Below, piece after piece: positions 55,338 through 63,689 of a stretch of DNA of 64,000 nt (position 1 is the stretch's first letter; each line of letters opens with the position of its first letter). The notes below the pieces were generated by a model. It was given only the letters and a program-made list of their open reading frames with translations, searched no databases and was not told where the DNA came from. The DNA is from Afipia massiliensis (GTDB lineage Bacteria; Pseudomonadota; Alphaproteobacteria; Rhizobiales; Xanthobacteraceae): NCBI RefSeq assembly GCF_001006325.2, contig NZ_LBIA02000001.1, forward strand, positions 2,109,501 to 2,173,500. The letters are read 5' to 3'. A program made the position numbers and the translations under genes.

Positions 55338-55820
55338 TCACACCACCTCGCTCGGTTCCCGGACCTCGCTGACGTCGACCCATTCCGCGTTCGTCAGTTC
55401 GGCCATGCGCGCTGGCGAAATGCGCACGGCGCTGTTGATCGAGCCAGCTGCGGGCACAACCTCGCTGAACGCCTGCAGCGAGACGTCGCAATAAACCGGC
55501 AGCGGCGTCTTCAGCCCGAACGGGCAAATCCCGCCGACCGGATGGCCGGTGGCGTCCAGCGCCTCCTCGGCGTTGAGCATGCGCGGCTTGCCGCCGAACA
55601 CCGCACGCGCCTTCTTGTTGTCAAGGCGGGCTGTGCCGCAGGTTACCAACAGCAGCACGCGGTCACCGACGCGCAGGGACAAGGTCTTGGCGATCTCCGC
55701 CGGCGTCACGCCAAAGGCTTCGGCGGCGAGTGTCACGGTCGCCGAGCTTTTTTCGGATTCAATCACGGCAATGTCGGGCGCGTTGTCAGCGAAGAACGCG
55801 CGAACGGATTCAACGGTCAT
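55338..55820 (-). CDS. YbaK/EbsC-family aminoacyl-tRNA deacylase
   Basis: A 160-residue protein of the INS/YbaK fold. Features are ATVTLAAEAFGVTPAEIAKTL, then VGDRVLLLVTCGTARLDNKKAR with the conserved lysine region, and HPVGGICPFGL with the GGxxP-like loop. Family members hydrolyse mischarged Cys-tRNA(Pro) or Ala-tRNA(Pro). The ATG at 55820 has a weak site; the frame extends to 55841 without support. It converges on the first Bug gene. Confidence 0.87.
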   Translation of the reverse strand: MTVESVRAFFADNAPDIAVIESEKSSATVTLAAEAFGVTPAEIAKTLSLRVGDRVLLLVTCGTARLDNKKARAVFGGKPRMLNAEEALDATGHPVGGICPFGLKTPLPVYCDVSLQAFSEVVPAAGSINSAVRISPARMAELTNAEWVDVSEVREPSEVV

Positions 55821-55873
55821 GCTTTTGTAATTCCAAAACAACTGTTTGAGGTAGCCTTATGCCCGACCGGGCT

Positions 55874-56749
55874 TCAGATGCCCAGCAGCTTGCGTGCATT
55901 GGCCTTCAACACCTTGGGCCGCACCTCGTCGCGGATGTCGAGTTTCTCGAAATCCGCCATCCAGCGGTCGGGCGTGATCACCGGCCAGTCCGATCCGAAC
56001 AGCATCTTGTCCTGCAGGATGGTGTTGACGTAGCGCACCAGGATCGGCGGGAAGTATTTCGGCGACCACCCGGAGAGATCGATGTAGACGTTCGGCTTGT
56101 GGGTCGCGACCGACAGCGCTTCCTCCTGCCAGGGGAATGACGGATGCGCGAGAATGATTTTCATATCGGGAAAATCCACCGCAACGTCGTCGATATACAT
56201 CGGGTTGGAATATTTCAGGCGCATGCCGTTGCCGCCGCGCATGCCGGAGCCGACGCCGGTCTGGCCGGTATGAAACAGCGCGATCGACCCGGACTCGGCG
56301 ATCGCCTCGTAGAGCGGATAGGCCATCCGGTCGTTCGGATAAAAGCCCTGCATGGTCGGATGAAACTTGAAGCCCTTGATGCCGTAATCGGCCACCAGTT
56401 TGCGGGCCTCGCGTGCGCCGAGCTTGCCCTTGGCGGGATCGATGCTGGCGAACGGAATCAGCACGTCGGAGTTCTGCGCCGCCAGTTCCGCCATCTCGTA
56501 GTTGTTGTAGCGGCGGAAACCGGTCTCGCGTTCGGCATCGACCGGGAAGATCACCGCGCCGATCTTCTTGGCGCGGTAATAGGCCGCGGTCTCGGGCACG
56601 GTGGGAGGATGCTTGTGCGGAGACTTGAAATATTCCGACATCGCGGCCTGAAAATCGTCGTAGCCGTCGTCGCCGTGGGTGCCGCATGGCTCCTCGGCAT
56701 GGGTGTGGATGTCGATGGCGATCAGGTCGTCCGGATTAAGCATGCGCAT
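55874..56749 (-). CDS. Amidohydrolase-2-family metal-dependent hydrolase or decarboxylase
   Basis: A 291-residue TIM-barrel protein of the amidohydrolase_2 group, which holds decarboxylases (gamma-resorcylate and ACMSD-like), 4-oxalomesaconate hydratase and lactonases. Metal ligands are visible: IDIHTHAEEP, GFKFHPTMQGF, LAHPSFPWQEE and FGSDWPVITPDRWM. Start is ATG at 56749 or 56743. It lies downstream of the iclR gene (93 bases) on the same strand, which places it in the catabolic cluster. The exact reaction is not clear. Confidence 0.85.
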   Translation of the reverse strand: MRMLNPDDLIAIDIHTHAEEPCGTHGDDGYDDFQAAMSEYFKSPHKHPPTVPETAAYYRAKKIGAVIFPVDAERETGFRRYNNYEMAELAAQNSDVLIPFASIDPAKGKLGAREARKLVADYGIKGFKFHPTMQGFYPNDRMAYPLYEAIAESGSIALFHTGQTGVGSGMRGGNGMRLKYSNPMYIDDVAVDFPDMKIILAHPSFPWQEEALSVATHKPNVYIDLSGWSPKYFPPILVRYVNTILQDKMLFGSDWPVITPDRWMADFEKLDIRDEVRPKVLKANARKLLGI

Positions 56750-56842
56750 GTCCCGGCTGAGGCGGTCCCGCGCTGTGGACGCGGGTCGCCGTGAATTGAT
56801 TATAGTCTATAATCAAATCGCGCCGGGACGCAACGCGCGGCT

Positions 56843-57613
56843 TTAGTTATTGGCGGTGGTCTGGGTCCTGATGTCCTGCGCGGTGCGTTTCAGCGCCACC
56901 AGGAACTTCTTCTTCGCCTCGGCCTCGGTCACTGTGCCCGAAATGGTGTTGATGCTGACGGCGGCCACGACATGGCCGGCCTGATCGCGCACCGGCACCG
57001 CGATGCCGCAGATCGCGGGATCAAGTTCGCCATCAATCCAGGCGTAACCTTGCTGCTCCACGCGCGCGAGCTCCTCGGCAAGCTGAATCGGCGAGATCAC
57101 GGTGCGAGGGGTCACCTGCTTGAATTCGATGCTGGAGACATATTGCGCACGCTGCTCCGGCGGCAATGCCGCGAGCAGCACGCGGCCGAGCGAGATCAGA
57201 TGCGCGGGCAGGCGGCTGCCGATGCCGAGATTGGCGGAGAGGATGCGCCGCGCTGGCAAACGCAGCGCATAAACGATTTCGGTTTCGTCGAGCACCGCCA
57301 GCGCGCAGGATTCACCGATGTCGTTGCGCAGATCTTCCAGCGCGCGCTGCGCGTAGCCCCAATAAGGCAGCGCGTTGAGATAGGACAATCCAAGGCCGAG
57401 CGCACGCGGGCGCAGGCTGAAGTAGCGGCCGTCGGCCTCGCAATACTTCAGCGCCACCAATGTCGCCAGCATGCGCCGTGCGGTTGCGCGCGTCAGCCCG
57501 GCCGCAACGGCAGCCTCCGACAGCGTGTGCCGTCCGGGTGGACGCCCCAGCGCCTCGACCACGGAAAATCCTCTGGCAATGGCACGGACGAAGCCGTCGC
57601 TTTCCTTGGACAT
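56843..57613 (-). CDS. IclR-family transcriptional regulator (PcaR/PobR-like)
   Basis: A 256-residue regulator. The winged helix is GRHTLSEAAVAAGLTRATAR then MLATLVALKYCEADGRYFSLRP. The effector domain includes IGSRLPAHLISLGRVLLAAL and DPAICGIAVPVRD. Sequence pattern resembles PcaU/PobR/PcaR, which sense aromatic-pathway intermediates. It is divergent from the MaoC-monooxygenase-Bug operon; paired boxes lie in the gap. Confidence 0.93.
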   Translation of the reverse strand: MSKESDGFVRAIARGFSVVEALGRPPGRHTLSEAAVAAGLTRATARRMLATLVALKYCEADGRYFSLRPRALGLGLSYLNALPYWGYAQRALEDLRNDIGESCALAVLDETEIVYALRLPARRILSANLGIGSRLPAHLISLGRVLLAALPPEQRAQYVSSIEFKQVTPRTVISPIQLAEELARVEQQGYAWIDGELDPAICGIAVPVRDQAGHVVAAVSINTISGTVTEAEAKKKFLVALKRTAQDIRTQTTANN

Positions 57614-57635
57614 TCAAGTTCCCTCATCTTCCGGC

Positions 57636-57699
57636 TTGTCAGGTGCTGAAAGCCAGACCATAATGTTCGTGTGGTGAGTATAAAGTTCGCCTGATGAAC
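57636..57699 (+). promoter_or_regulatory. Promoter of the MaoC operon with two IclR-type boxes
   Basis: TTGTCA (57636-57641), 17 bases, CATAAT (57659-57664). Directly after it are two related boxes spaced exactly 20 bases, GTTCGtgTGgTGAg at 57665 and GTTCGccTGaTGAaC at 57685; the second is itself a GTTC/GAAC dyad. Two direct boxes about two helical turns apart are usual for IclR proteins. Confidence 0.65.
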
Positions 57700-57716
57700 A
57701 TAGATGAGAGATTGCC

Positions 57717-58193
57717 ATGGCGCAAGCACAAGCTTTCGAAACGGACTTCTGGAAGGACGAAAATCTGCGGAAGGTCTGGGACGAGATCGTTCCGGGTGAA
57801 CCGCGCAAGACGATCCCCTACCTGCTGACAAAGGAAGCCATCGCGCTTCTTTGCAAGGCGGTCGGTGAAACCAACCCCCTTTATCTCGATGAAGCCTATG
57901 CGAAGACCACGCCCTGGGGCGGGATCATCGCGCCGCCGTCGATCCACATCCTGCTGATGTTCTCCTGCACGGAAGCGGACGACTGGATGCGCTCACCGGG
58001 CACCGTGAACGCTGGACAATCCTGGAGCTACAACAAGCCCGCGCGGCCCGGCGATACCATCACGCTGCAGGCCCGTGCGCTCGACAAGTTCATCAAGCGC
58101 GAGCGGCTGTTCGTGGTTCACGACAACGTCTTCTTCAATCAGCACGGCGATGTGATCTGTTCAGGCCGCGGCCAGACCATCCGGCCGATGTAA
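57717..58193 (+). CDS. MaoC-like dehydratase, FAS1-type N-terminal half
   Basis: A 158-residue hot-dog fold protein of the MaoC_dehydrat_N type. It has the region VGETNPLYLDEAYAKTTPWG with GGIIAPPSIHILL and, at the end, GDVICSGRGQTIRPM. This half usually lacks the catalytic Asp/His and pairs with a second MaoC protein; the next gene, 17 bases on, is such a partner. Together they probably hydrate an enoyl- or mesaconyl-type CoA thioester. GAGAG precedes the ATG. First gene of the operon. Confidence 0.87.
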   Translation: MAQAQAFETDFWKDENLRKVWDEIVPGEPRKTIPYLLTKEAIALLCKAVGETNPLYLDEAYAKTTPWGGIIAPPSIHILLMFSCTEADDWMRSPGTVNAGQSWSYNKPARPGDTITLQARALDKFIKRERLFVVHDNVFFNQHGDVICSGRGQTIRPM

Positions 58194-58210
58194 CGCGAGG
58201 AGTTGAAAAC

Positions 58211-58660
58211 ATGACGACGACATTCGAAACCCTCACGGTCGGCGACAGCATCGACGGTCCGAAGTTCTCGGTCTCGCGCGAATCCATCCGCCTGTTCTGC
58301 GATGCATCGCTCGATTACAACCCGCTGCATCTCGACGACAACTATATGAAGGGCGATTTCGGCAAGACCAATTTCGGCGGCATCATCATGCACGGCATGA
58401 ACAACTTCGGGCTGATCACCCGGATGCTGACCGACTGGGCTTATCCGGCGGGCGCCATTCATCGCCGTCTCGAAACGCGCTGGGTCAAGCCGGTGAAGCC
58501 GGGCGACACCATCCAGCCTGTGGGAATCATCAAGGCCAAGCAGACCACCAAGAACTCGCGCTTCGTGCTGATCGACGTGCTGGTGAAGAACCAGAACGAC
58601 GAGAAGGTGGCTGTCGGCGAAGCGATGGTGGAATTCCCCGTCGCAGCCGCTGCAGCCTGA
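58211..58660 (+). CDS. MaoC-like (R)-enoyl-CoA hydratase, catalytic partner
   Basis: A 149-residue hot-dog protein with the hydratase-2 motif: FCDASLDYNPLHLDDNYMKG with Asp and His correctly placed, followed by FGGIIMHGMNNFGLITRML. Forms a heterodimer-like pair with the preceding protein. Cytosolic. The next gene (flavin monooxygenase) starts 16 bases later. Confidence 0.88.
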   Translation: MTTTFETLTVGDSIDGPKFSVSRESIRLFCDASLDYNPLHLDDNYMKGDFGKTNFGGIIMHGMNNFGLITRMLTDWAYPAGAIHRRLETRWVKPVKPGDTIQPVGIIKAKQTTKNSRFVLIDVLVKNQNDEKVAVGEAMVEFPVAAAAA

Positions 58661-58676
58661 TCGGAGTAGAAGCGCG

Positions 58677-59921
58677 ATGTCGATCGCGATCATAGGAGCG
58701 GGGGTTGGCGGACTGACGGCGGCGTTGTCTTTGCACGCTGCCGGCCGCGACGACATTCTCCTGCTCGAAGCAGCGCGTGAAATTCGCGACGTCGGCGTCG
58801 GCATCAACCTGCCGCCGCATGCCGTTCGCGAGTTGAGCGAACTCGGTCTCGGCGACGTGCTTGAGAAAGCCGGCGTGCCGACCAAGGAACTGGCCTATTA
58901 CGATCCAAAGGGCCGCCTGATCTGGGCCGAGCCGCGCGGGCTCGACGCCGGTTACAAATGGCCGCAATACTCCATTTATCGCGGCACGCTGCAACGGCTC
59001 CTTGTCGAGGCGGTGCGCGAACGTCTGGGTCCATCGTCGATCCGGATCGCGCAGCGCGTAACGGGCGTAAGCACCGCAGATGACAACAAGGTCGTGATCG
59101 CGGCGATCGATCAGGCCGCGGCGGATCGTCCGGTATCTTATACTGCGGATGTTGCGATTTGCGCTGACGGCATCCGCTCGCCGGCACGCGACAGCCTGTA
59201 TGGCTCGGTCACGCCGCTCGCATCGAACGGCTGGGTCATGTATCGCGGCGTCACGAAAACTGCGCCATTTCTGAGCGGGCGCTCGATGGTGATCATCGGC
59301 GACGAAACCCAGCGGGTCGTGGTCTATCCGATCGCGGACGGGGTGCTGAACTGGCTGCTGGTCCGTCCGAAGGATGCGACGCGCGCCGAGTCCGAACTTG
59401 GCAACTGGAATCTTCCGGTTTCGACCAGCGCCATTGCGGAATTCGTCAAGGATTACCGCTTCGACTGGCTGGACGTGCATCATCTCGTGGCCTCGTCGTC
59501 GGAATCCTACGAGTATCCGATGGCCGACATTAATCCGTTGCCGCGCTGGGTGTTCGGGCGTTGCGCGCTGCTCGGCGACGCGGCGCATGCGATGTATCCC
59601 TTCGGCTCCAACGGCGCCTCGCAGGCGATTCTCGATGCGCGCGTGCTGGCCTACGAACTCGCTACCGCTGCGACCGTCGATGACGCGCTGCGCGGCTATG
59701 AGACGCAACGCCGTCCGGTCGCCAGCGAAGTACAACTCGCGAACCGGCGGCAGGCGGGTGACGTAATGGCGCGGGTGAGCGCGCTGGCGCGCAGCGGCGC
59801 TCACGGCGATGCTGCGACCGAACTGCAGGACGTCGAGCGCCGCTACAAGCAGCTTGCGGGCTTCGACGTTGATGCCCTGAACACCCGGAAATCGTGGAGC
59901 GTTTTAACCGCCTCTCGATAG
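58677..59921 (+). CDS. Class A flavin-dependent monooxygenase
   Basis: A 414-residue FAD enzyme resembling salicylate or 3-hydroxybenzoate hydroxylases. The motif IIGAGVGGLTAALSL binds the ADP part of FAD, the DG motif is ICADGIRSPAR, and the GD motif is LGDAAHAMYPFGSNGASQAI. These three define the group. It would hydroxylate an aromatic or cyclic acid using NAD(P)H and oxygen. Presence in an IclR-controlled operon with hydratases and binding proteins supports catabolism. The substrate cannot be named. Confidence 0.9.
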   Translation: MSIAIIGAGVGGLTAALSLHAAGRDDILLLEAAREIRDVGVGINLPPHAVRELSELGLGDVLEKAGVPTKELAYYDPKGRLIWAEPRGLDAGYKWPQYSIYRGTLQRLLVEAVRERLGPSSIRIAQRVTGVSTADDNKVVIAAIDQAAADRPVSYTADVAICADGIRSPARDSLYGSVTPLASNGWVMYRGVTKTAPFLSGRSMVIIGDETQRVVVYPIADGVLNWLLVRPKDATRAESELGNWNLPVSTSAIAEFVKDYRFDWLDVHHLVASSSESYEYPMADINPLPRWVFGRCALLGDAAHAMYPFGSNGASQAILDARVLAYELATAATVDDALRGYETQRRPVASEVQLANRRQAGDVMARVSALARSGAHGDAATELQDVERRYKQLAGFDVDALNTRKSWSVLTASR

Positions 59922-59966
59922 CCGACCGATAAAGAGCCGGAGCAAACCGGAATAAGGGAGATGAGA

Positions 59967-60950
59967 ATGCGTTGGTATTTGGATGCGATGCGGTCTGGAT
60001 TGCTCGCGATCGGTTTGATCGGTGCGACGCCTCAACTTGCCGCCGCCCAGGATTCGTACCCGACCCGGCCGATCAAACTGCTGGTCGGGTTCGCGGCGGG
60101 TGGTGCGACCGATACGACATTCCGCAAGCTCGGCGAACTCGCTGCCAAGGATCTCGGCCAGCCGATCATCATCGAGAACAGGCCGGGCGCGGGTGCGACG
60201 CTGGCGCCGTCGACGATGGCGAAAACGGAAGCGCCCGACGGTTACACCATCGCGGCCGCCACAGCCGGATTGCTGCGCTATCCCTACATGCAGAAGGTGG
60301 ACTGGGATCCGATCAAGGATTTCACGTGGATCACGGGTCTCGGCGGCTACACCTTCGTGCTGGCGGTCAATGCCGACTCGCCGATCAAGACCACTGCTGA
60401 TTGGGTGGCCTACGCCAAGAAGAATCCCGAAAGCCTGACGGTTGCCACCGCGGGTGCAGGCACCACCATGCATCTGCTGGCGGAAGCTCTGGCCGGCATG
60501 GCCGACGTGAAGATCACCCATGTCGGCTACAAGGGCAGCAGCGAAGCTGTCACCGCGATCCTCGGCGGTCACACCATGGCGACGGTCGACGCCATCGGCA
60601 CCATTCTGCCCTATGTCGAGTCGGGCAAGATGCGCGTGCTGCTGTCGTTCGATCCGCAACCGGTGGCGTCGCTGCCCGGCGTGCCGACGGCGAAGGGCCT
60701 TGGCTACGATCTGGTTTATCCCGCGCCTTACGGACTGGTGGGGCCGAAGGGCATGCCGCCGGCCGTGGTCGATAGGCTCTACAAGGCGTTCAAGACCGCT
60801 GCCGACAGCGATGAATACAAGAAGCTGCTGGTGACCCTGGGTCAGACCCAGTGGCAGAAAGCTCCGGCCGACTATCAGAAGTGGGCCGGCGAATTCTATG
60901 TGTCCGAGCGCTCGCTGGTCGAACGCGCCAAGCTGTTGCGTCAGCCGTGA
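59967..60950 (+). CDS. Bug/TctC-type periplasmic solute-binding protein (2)
   Basis: A 327-residue binding protein. ATG at 59967 lies 6 bases after AGGGAG; the ATG at 59961 overlaps that site. Signal peptide about residues 1-28 (QLAAAQ). Family marks are YPTRPIKLLVGFAAGGATD, ENRPGAGATLAPSTMA and HVGYKGSSEAVTAILGG. Bug proteins bind carboxylates such as aromatic acids, citrate or amino acids. The operon position suggests it takes up the substrate of the monooxygenase route. Confidence 0.93.
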   Translation: MRWYLDAMRSGLLAIGLIGATPQLAAAQDSYPTRPIKLLVGFAAGGATDTTFRKLGELAAKDLGQPIIIENRPGAGATLAPSTMAKTEAPDGYTIAAATAGLLRYPYMQKVDWDPIKDFTWITGLGGYTFVLAVNADSPIKTTADWVAYAKKNPESLTVATAGAGTTMHLLAEALAGMADVKITHVGYKGSSEAVTAILGGHTMATVDAIGTILPYVESGKMRVLLSFDPQPVASLPGVPTAKGLGYDLVYPAPYGLVGPKGMPPAVVDRLYKAFKTAADSDEYKKLLVTLGQTQWQKAPADYQKWAGEFYVSERSLVERAKLLRQP

Positions 60951-61008
60951 CAACGGCTGCCGTTCGCCAACGAGATCACGTCATACAAACTTGGGTCAGG
61001 TTGAAATC

Positions 61009-61977
61009 ATGAAGTCAGTTCTTGCAGCAGTCGTGTGCATGTTCATGCTCGGCGCCGCCTCCGGCGATGCCAAAGCCAGCGAACAGTTTCCCAGCAGCAT
61101 CAAGATCATCGTGCCGTTCCCGGCCGGCGGCACCACCGACATCCTGGCGCGTTTCGTGGCGCAGTATCTCGGCGACAAGCTCGGCGTCACCACCATTGTC
61201 GAGAACCGTGCCGGCGCTTCAGGGACCATCGGTTCCGAGATGGTGGCGAAGTCGCCCAATGACGGTAGCGTGCTGCTGTTGACCGCAACCCATCACGTCA
61301 TCAATCCAAGCCTCTATGTGAAGCTGCCTTACGACACCCAGAAGGATTTCTCGCCGATCGCCGTGGTGGCGAGCGCGCCGAACGCGCTGGTGGTCAACAA
61401 GGACTTTCCGGCGAAGAGCGTTGCCGACCTGATCGCAATGGCGAAGAAGGAGCCGGGCAAGCTGTCGTTCGGTTCGGCCGGCATCGGCGGCGCCAATCAT
61501 CTGTCCGGCGAACTGTTCAAGCAGATGGCGGGCGTCGACATCGTGCACGTTCCCTACAAGGGCGCTGCGCCTGCGATGAACGACCTGATCGGCGGACATA
61601 TTCCAATCATGTTCGATACGCTGCCGACGGTGTTGCCGGCTGCCGCGGCGGGCACCATCCGCGTGCTGGCCGTCACCAGCAAGGAGCGTGCGGCGTCGCT
61701 GCCCGATGCGCCGACGCTCGATGAGTCCGGCGTGAAGGGTTTCGAGGCGACCGCATGGTTCGGCCTCTATATGCCGACGGCCAATGGTAACGCGGCTCAC
61801 ACAAAGCTGGTTGCGGCGATGAAGGAGATCCTCGCAGCACCGCAGACGCGCGAGAAGTTCGCGACGCAGGGCGTCGAGCCCGGCAAGCTCACCGGCGCGG
61901 ATTTCACCAAGTTCGTCGATGCGGAAATCAGCAAGTGGTCGGGCGTGGTGAAGACCGCGAAGGTCCCGCAGCAGTAA
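61009..61977 (+). CDS. Bug/TctC-type periplasmic solute-binding protein (3)
   Basis: A 322-residue paralogue of the preceding gene. ATG at 61009 with AGGTTGA upstream; the open frame extends 111 bases further 5' into the previous gene but shows no start features there. Signal peptide about residues 1-23. Hallmarks are FPSSIKIIVPFPAGGTTDIL, ENRAGASGTIGSEMVAK, FGSAGIGGANHLSGELFK and HVPYKGAAPAMNDLIGG. Last gene before a strong terminator, so the operon runs from 57717 to 61977. Confidence 0.93.
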   Translation: MKSVLAAVVCMFMLGAASGDAKASEQFPSSIKIIVPFPAGGTTDILARFVAQYLGDKLGVTTIVENRAGASGTIGSEMVAKSPNDGSVLLLTATHHVINPSLYVKLPYDTQKDFSPIAVVASAPNALVVNKDFPAKSVADLIAMAKKEPGKLSFGSAGIGGANHLSGELFKQMAGVDIVHVPYKGAAPAMNDLIGGHIPIMFDTLPTVLPAAAAGTIRVLAVTSKERAASLPDAPTLDESGVKGFEATAWFGLYMPTANGNAAHTKLVAAMKEILAAPQTREKFATQGVEPGKLTGADFTKFVDAEISKWSGVVKTAKVPQQ

Positions 61978-61996
61978 CAACCGGCCTGAAGATCGC

Positions 61997-62034
61997 AGAA
62001 AGCCCGCTCCGGAATTGTCCGGGGCGGGCTTTTC
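61997..62034. terminator. Bidirectional terminator ending the MaoC-Bug operon
   Basis: AGAAAGCCCGC-tCCGG-aattgt-CCGG-gGCGGGCTTTTCT: two stacked stems with T-rich ends in both directions. It serves the plus operon and probably the convergent desaturase gene. Confidence 0.85.
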
Positions 62035-62077
62035 TGCATCGAGATATGGTTGGAGAAAGAAGCGGAGTTCGCTGCGA

Positions 62078-63115
62078 TCACTCGTCTGGCGTGTTGCTTC
62101 CGCCGCGTGTGACCATGTTTACGCCGGCCTTGGCCATCACATGGGGACTTGGCCCGACGACATCGGTTGCGAGTCCGAGCTTTTCGAACAGGCGGATGGT
62201 CAGCCAGGTGGTGTCGAACTCCCACCACTTGTGACCGTGTCGCGCCGAGCGCGGGTCGGCGTGGTGATTGTTATGCCAGCCTTCGCCGTGGGCGAGCAGG
62301 CCGATGAAAACATTGTTCCGGCTGTCCTCGTCGGTCTGATAATTCCGGTAACCCCAGAGGTGGGTCACGGAATTCACCGCCCAGGTCTGGTGCCAGACGA
62401 ACACCGTGCGCACGAACACGCCCCAGAGCAGGATACTCAGCCCGAATTGCAGGGCCTGCATCGTGGTGCCGCCCATCGCCAGTTCGGCGAGAAAACCGAG
62501 GCCAAAAAACACAGCCCATTGCGCGAGAATGATTTTGACCTGAAGCCAGTTGCGCTCGATCGCGACATAGAACGGATCGCGCAGGATGTCCTTGGCGTAG
62601 CGGTCGTAGATTCCGAGGCGGTTCAGCTCCGGATTCTTGATGATCAGCCAGCCGATGTGGCCCCAAAGGAAATTCACCAGCGGACTGTGCGGATCGGGCT
62701 GTTCGTCGGCGTGCTGATGATGCCGGCGATGCACCGCGACCCAGCGGGCTGGTGTGTCCTGCACGCAGCAGATCGCGATGACCGCCAGCGTATGCTCGAA
62801 CCACTTCGGGCACTTGAAGCCGCGATGGGTGAGCAGGCGGTGATAGCAGATGTTGATGCCGAGCAGACCGGACAGCCGTGCGGCGATGATCGCGACGATC
62901 ACGCCGGTCCAGCTGAAGGTCCAGGGGATAAAGGCGAGCAGGGCCACCAGATGATAGGCGAGGATCACGGAGGCTGTCGGCCACTCGATCCGGCGCAGGA
63001 GCACCCCGTTTGGCAGCGGCAGGCGGCCTGACTGTTCAGGCGCGGCAAGGCCGGTGTCGGTGAGTGGCAAGGCCTTCGCGGCTGCCGGACGATGTGTGGT
63101 CATTTCGGCGGTCAA
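62078..63115 (-). CDS. Membrane fatty-acid (acyl-CoA) desaturase
   Basis: A 345-residue di-iron membrane desaturase. The three histidine boxes are HRLLTH (92-97), HRRHH (129-133) and HNNHH (281-285), with four predicted helices placed between them as in delta-9 desaturases. It would insert a double bond in saturated acyl chains to adjust membrane fluidity. Start is ATG at 63115; the ATG at 63103 (MTTHR) is an alternative. Single gene. Confidence 0.93.
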   Translation of the reverse strand: MTAEMTTHRPAAAKALPLTDTGLAAPEQSGRLPLPNGVLLRRIEWPTASVILAYHLVALLAFIPWTFSWTGVIVAIIAARLSGLLGINICYHRLLTHRGFKCPKWFEHTLAVIAICCVQDTPARWVAVHRRHHQHADEQPDPHSPLVNFLWGHIGWLIIKNPELNRLGIYDRYAKDILRDPFYVAIERNWLQVKIILAQWAVFFGLGFLAELAMGGTTMQALQFGLSILLWGVFVRTVFVWHQTWAVNSVTHLWGYRNYQTDEDSRNNVFIGLLAHGEGWHNNHHADPRSARHGHKWWEFDTTWLTIRLFEKLGLATDVVGPSPHVMAKAGVNMVTRGGSNTPDE

Positions 63116-63426
63116 CGGTCCAGATCTTCCGGGGGGCCAAAGCCGTGTTTAATGTACGCGCCCGGGAACATGAAGGATCGTGGGCGCGAACAGGTCCAAG
63201 TGTCTGCTTAGAGGCTGATTTGGGCCTCGGAAAGTCCGAAAATGGGTTCCGGTCGGGTCATTTTGCCCCGGTTTGAGCTGTTGAATTGGCCTGATCGGAT
63301 TGACATTTGTCCCCCCGATGGCATAGAAACCGCCTGTCTCGCGCGGCCCTTGGCCTGCGGGATATGCCCATCAACCAACGGTTCATACTCGGCCCTGCAA
63401 CGCGGCCTTCCAGAGAGCATTGTCCC
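63116..63426. other. Intergenic region between desaturase and rpmJ
   Basis: About 310 bases with no gene I can support. It has to contain the promoters of the divergent desaturase and rpmJ genes. A poly-C stretch (CCCCCC near 63313) is the only feature noticed. Confidence 0.4.
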
Positions 63427-63552
63427 ATGAAGGTCCGTAATTCGCTGAAGTCCCTGCGCGGCCGTCACCGCAACAACCGTCTGGTCCGCCGCAAGGGCCG
63501 GGTTTACGTCATCAACAAGGTTCAGCGCCGCTTCAAGGCGCGCCAGGGTTGA
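63427..63552 (+). CDS. rpmJ: 50S ribosomal protein L36, cysteine-free form
   Basis: A 41-residue protein, [17 protein letters not shown] then [14 protein letters not shown] and the end RRFKARQG. It is the YkgO-type (zinc-independent) L36: the C-x2-C...C...H zinc site of the common 37-38-residue form is absent. In alphaproteobacteria of this group this is normally the only L36. It binds 23S rRNA in the 50S subunit. Confidence 0.95.
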   Translation: MKVRNSLKSLRGRHRNNRLVRRKGRVYVINKVQRRFKARQG

Positions 63553-63689
63553 TCCAAACGGGCTGATTTTTCGCCTGTTTGTTCCATGACGTGTGCCGCC
63601 ACCGAGGCGGCAGGTTCCTCCCCACATCACAGCCGTTTGACGCCGCTTGTACTTTGCACGCGGCGCTTTCCGCGTTTAGACTTTCCGTC

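Noticed and set aside
54333..61977. Complete tripartite tricarboxylate transporters
   Set aside because: Only the binding proteins (TctC/Bug type) are present. No TctA- or TctB-like membrane protein is encoded here.
63427..63552. Zinc-responsive switch of L36 paralogues (Zur box upstream of rpmJ)
   Set aside because: No palindrome of the Zur type is visible upstream, and the cysteine-free L36 is usually the only copy in this group.
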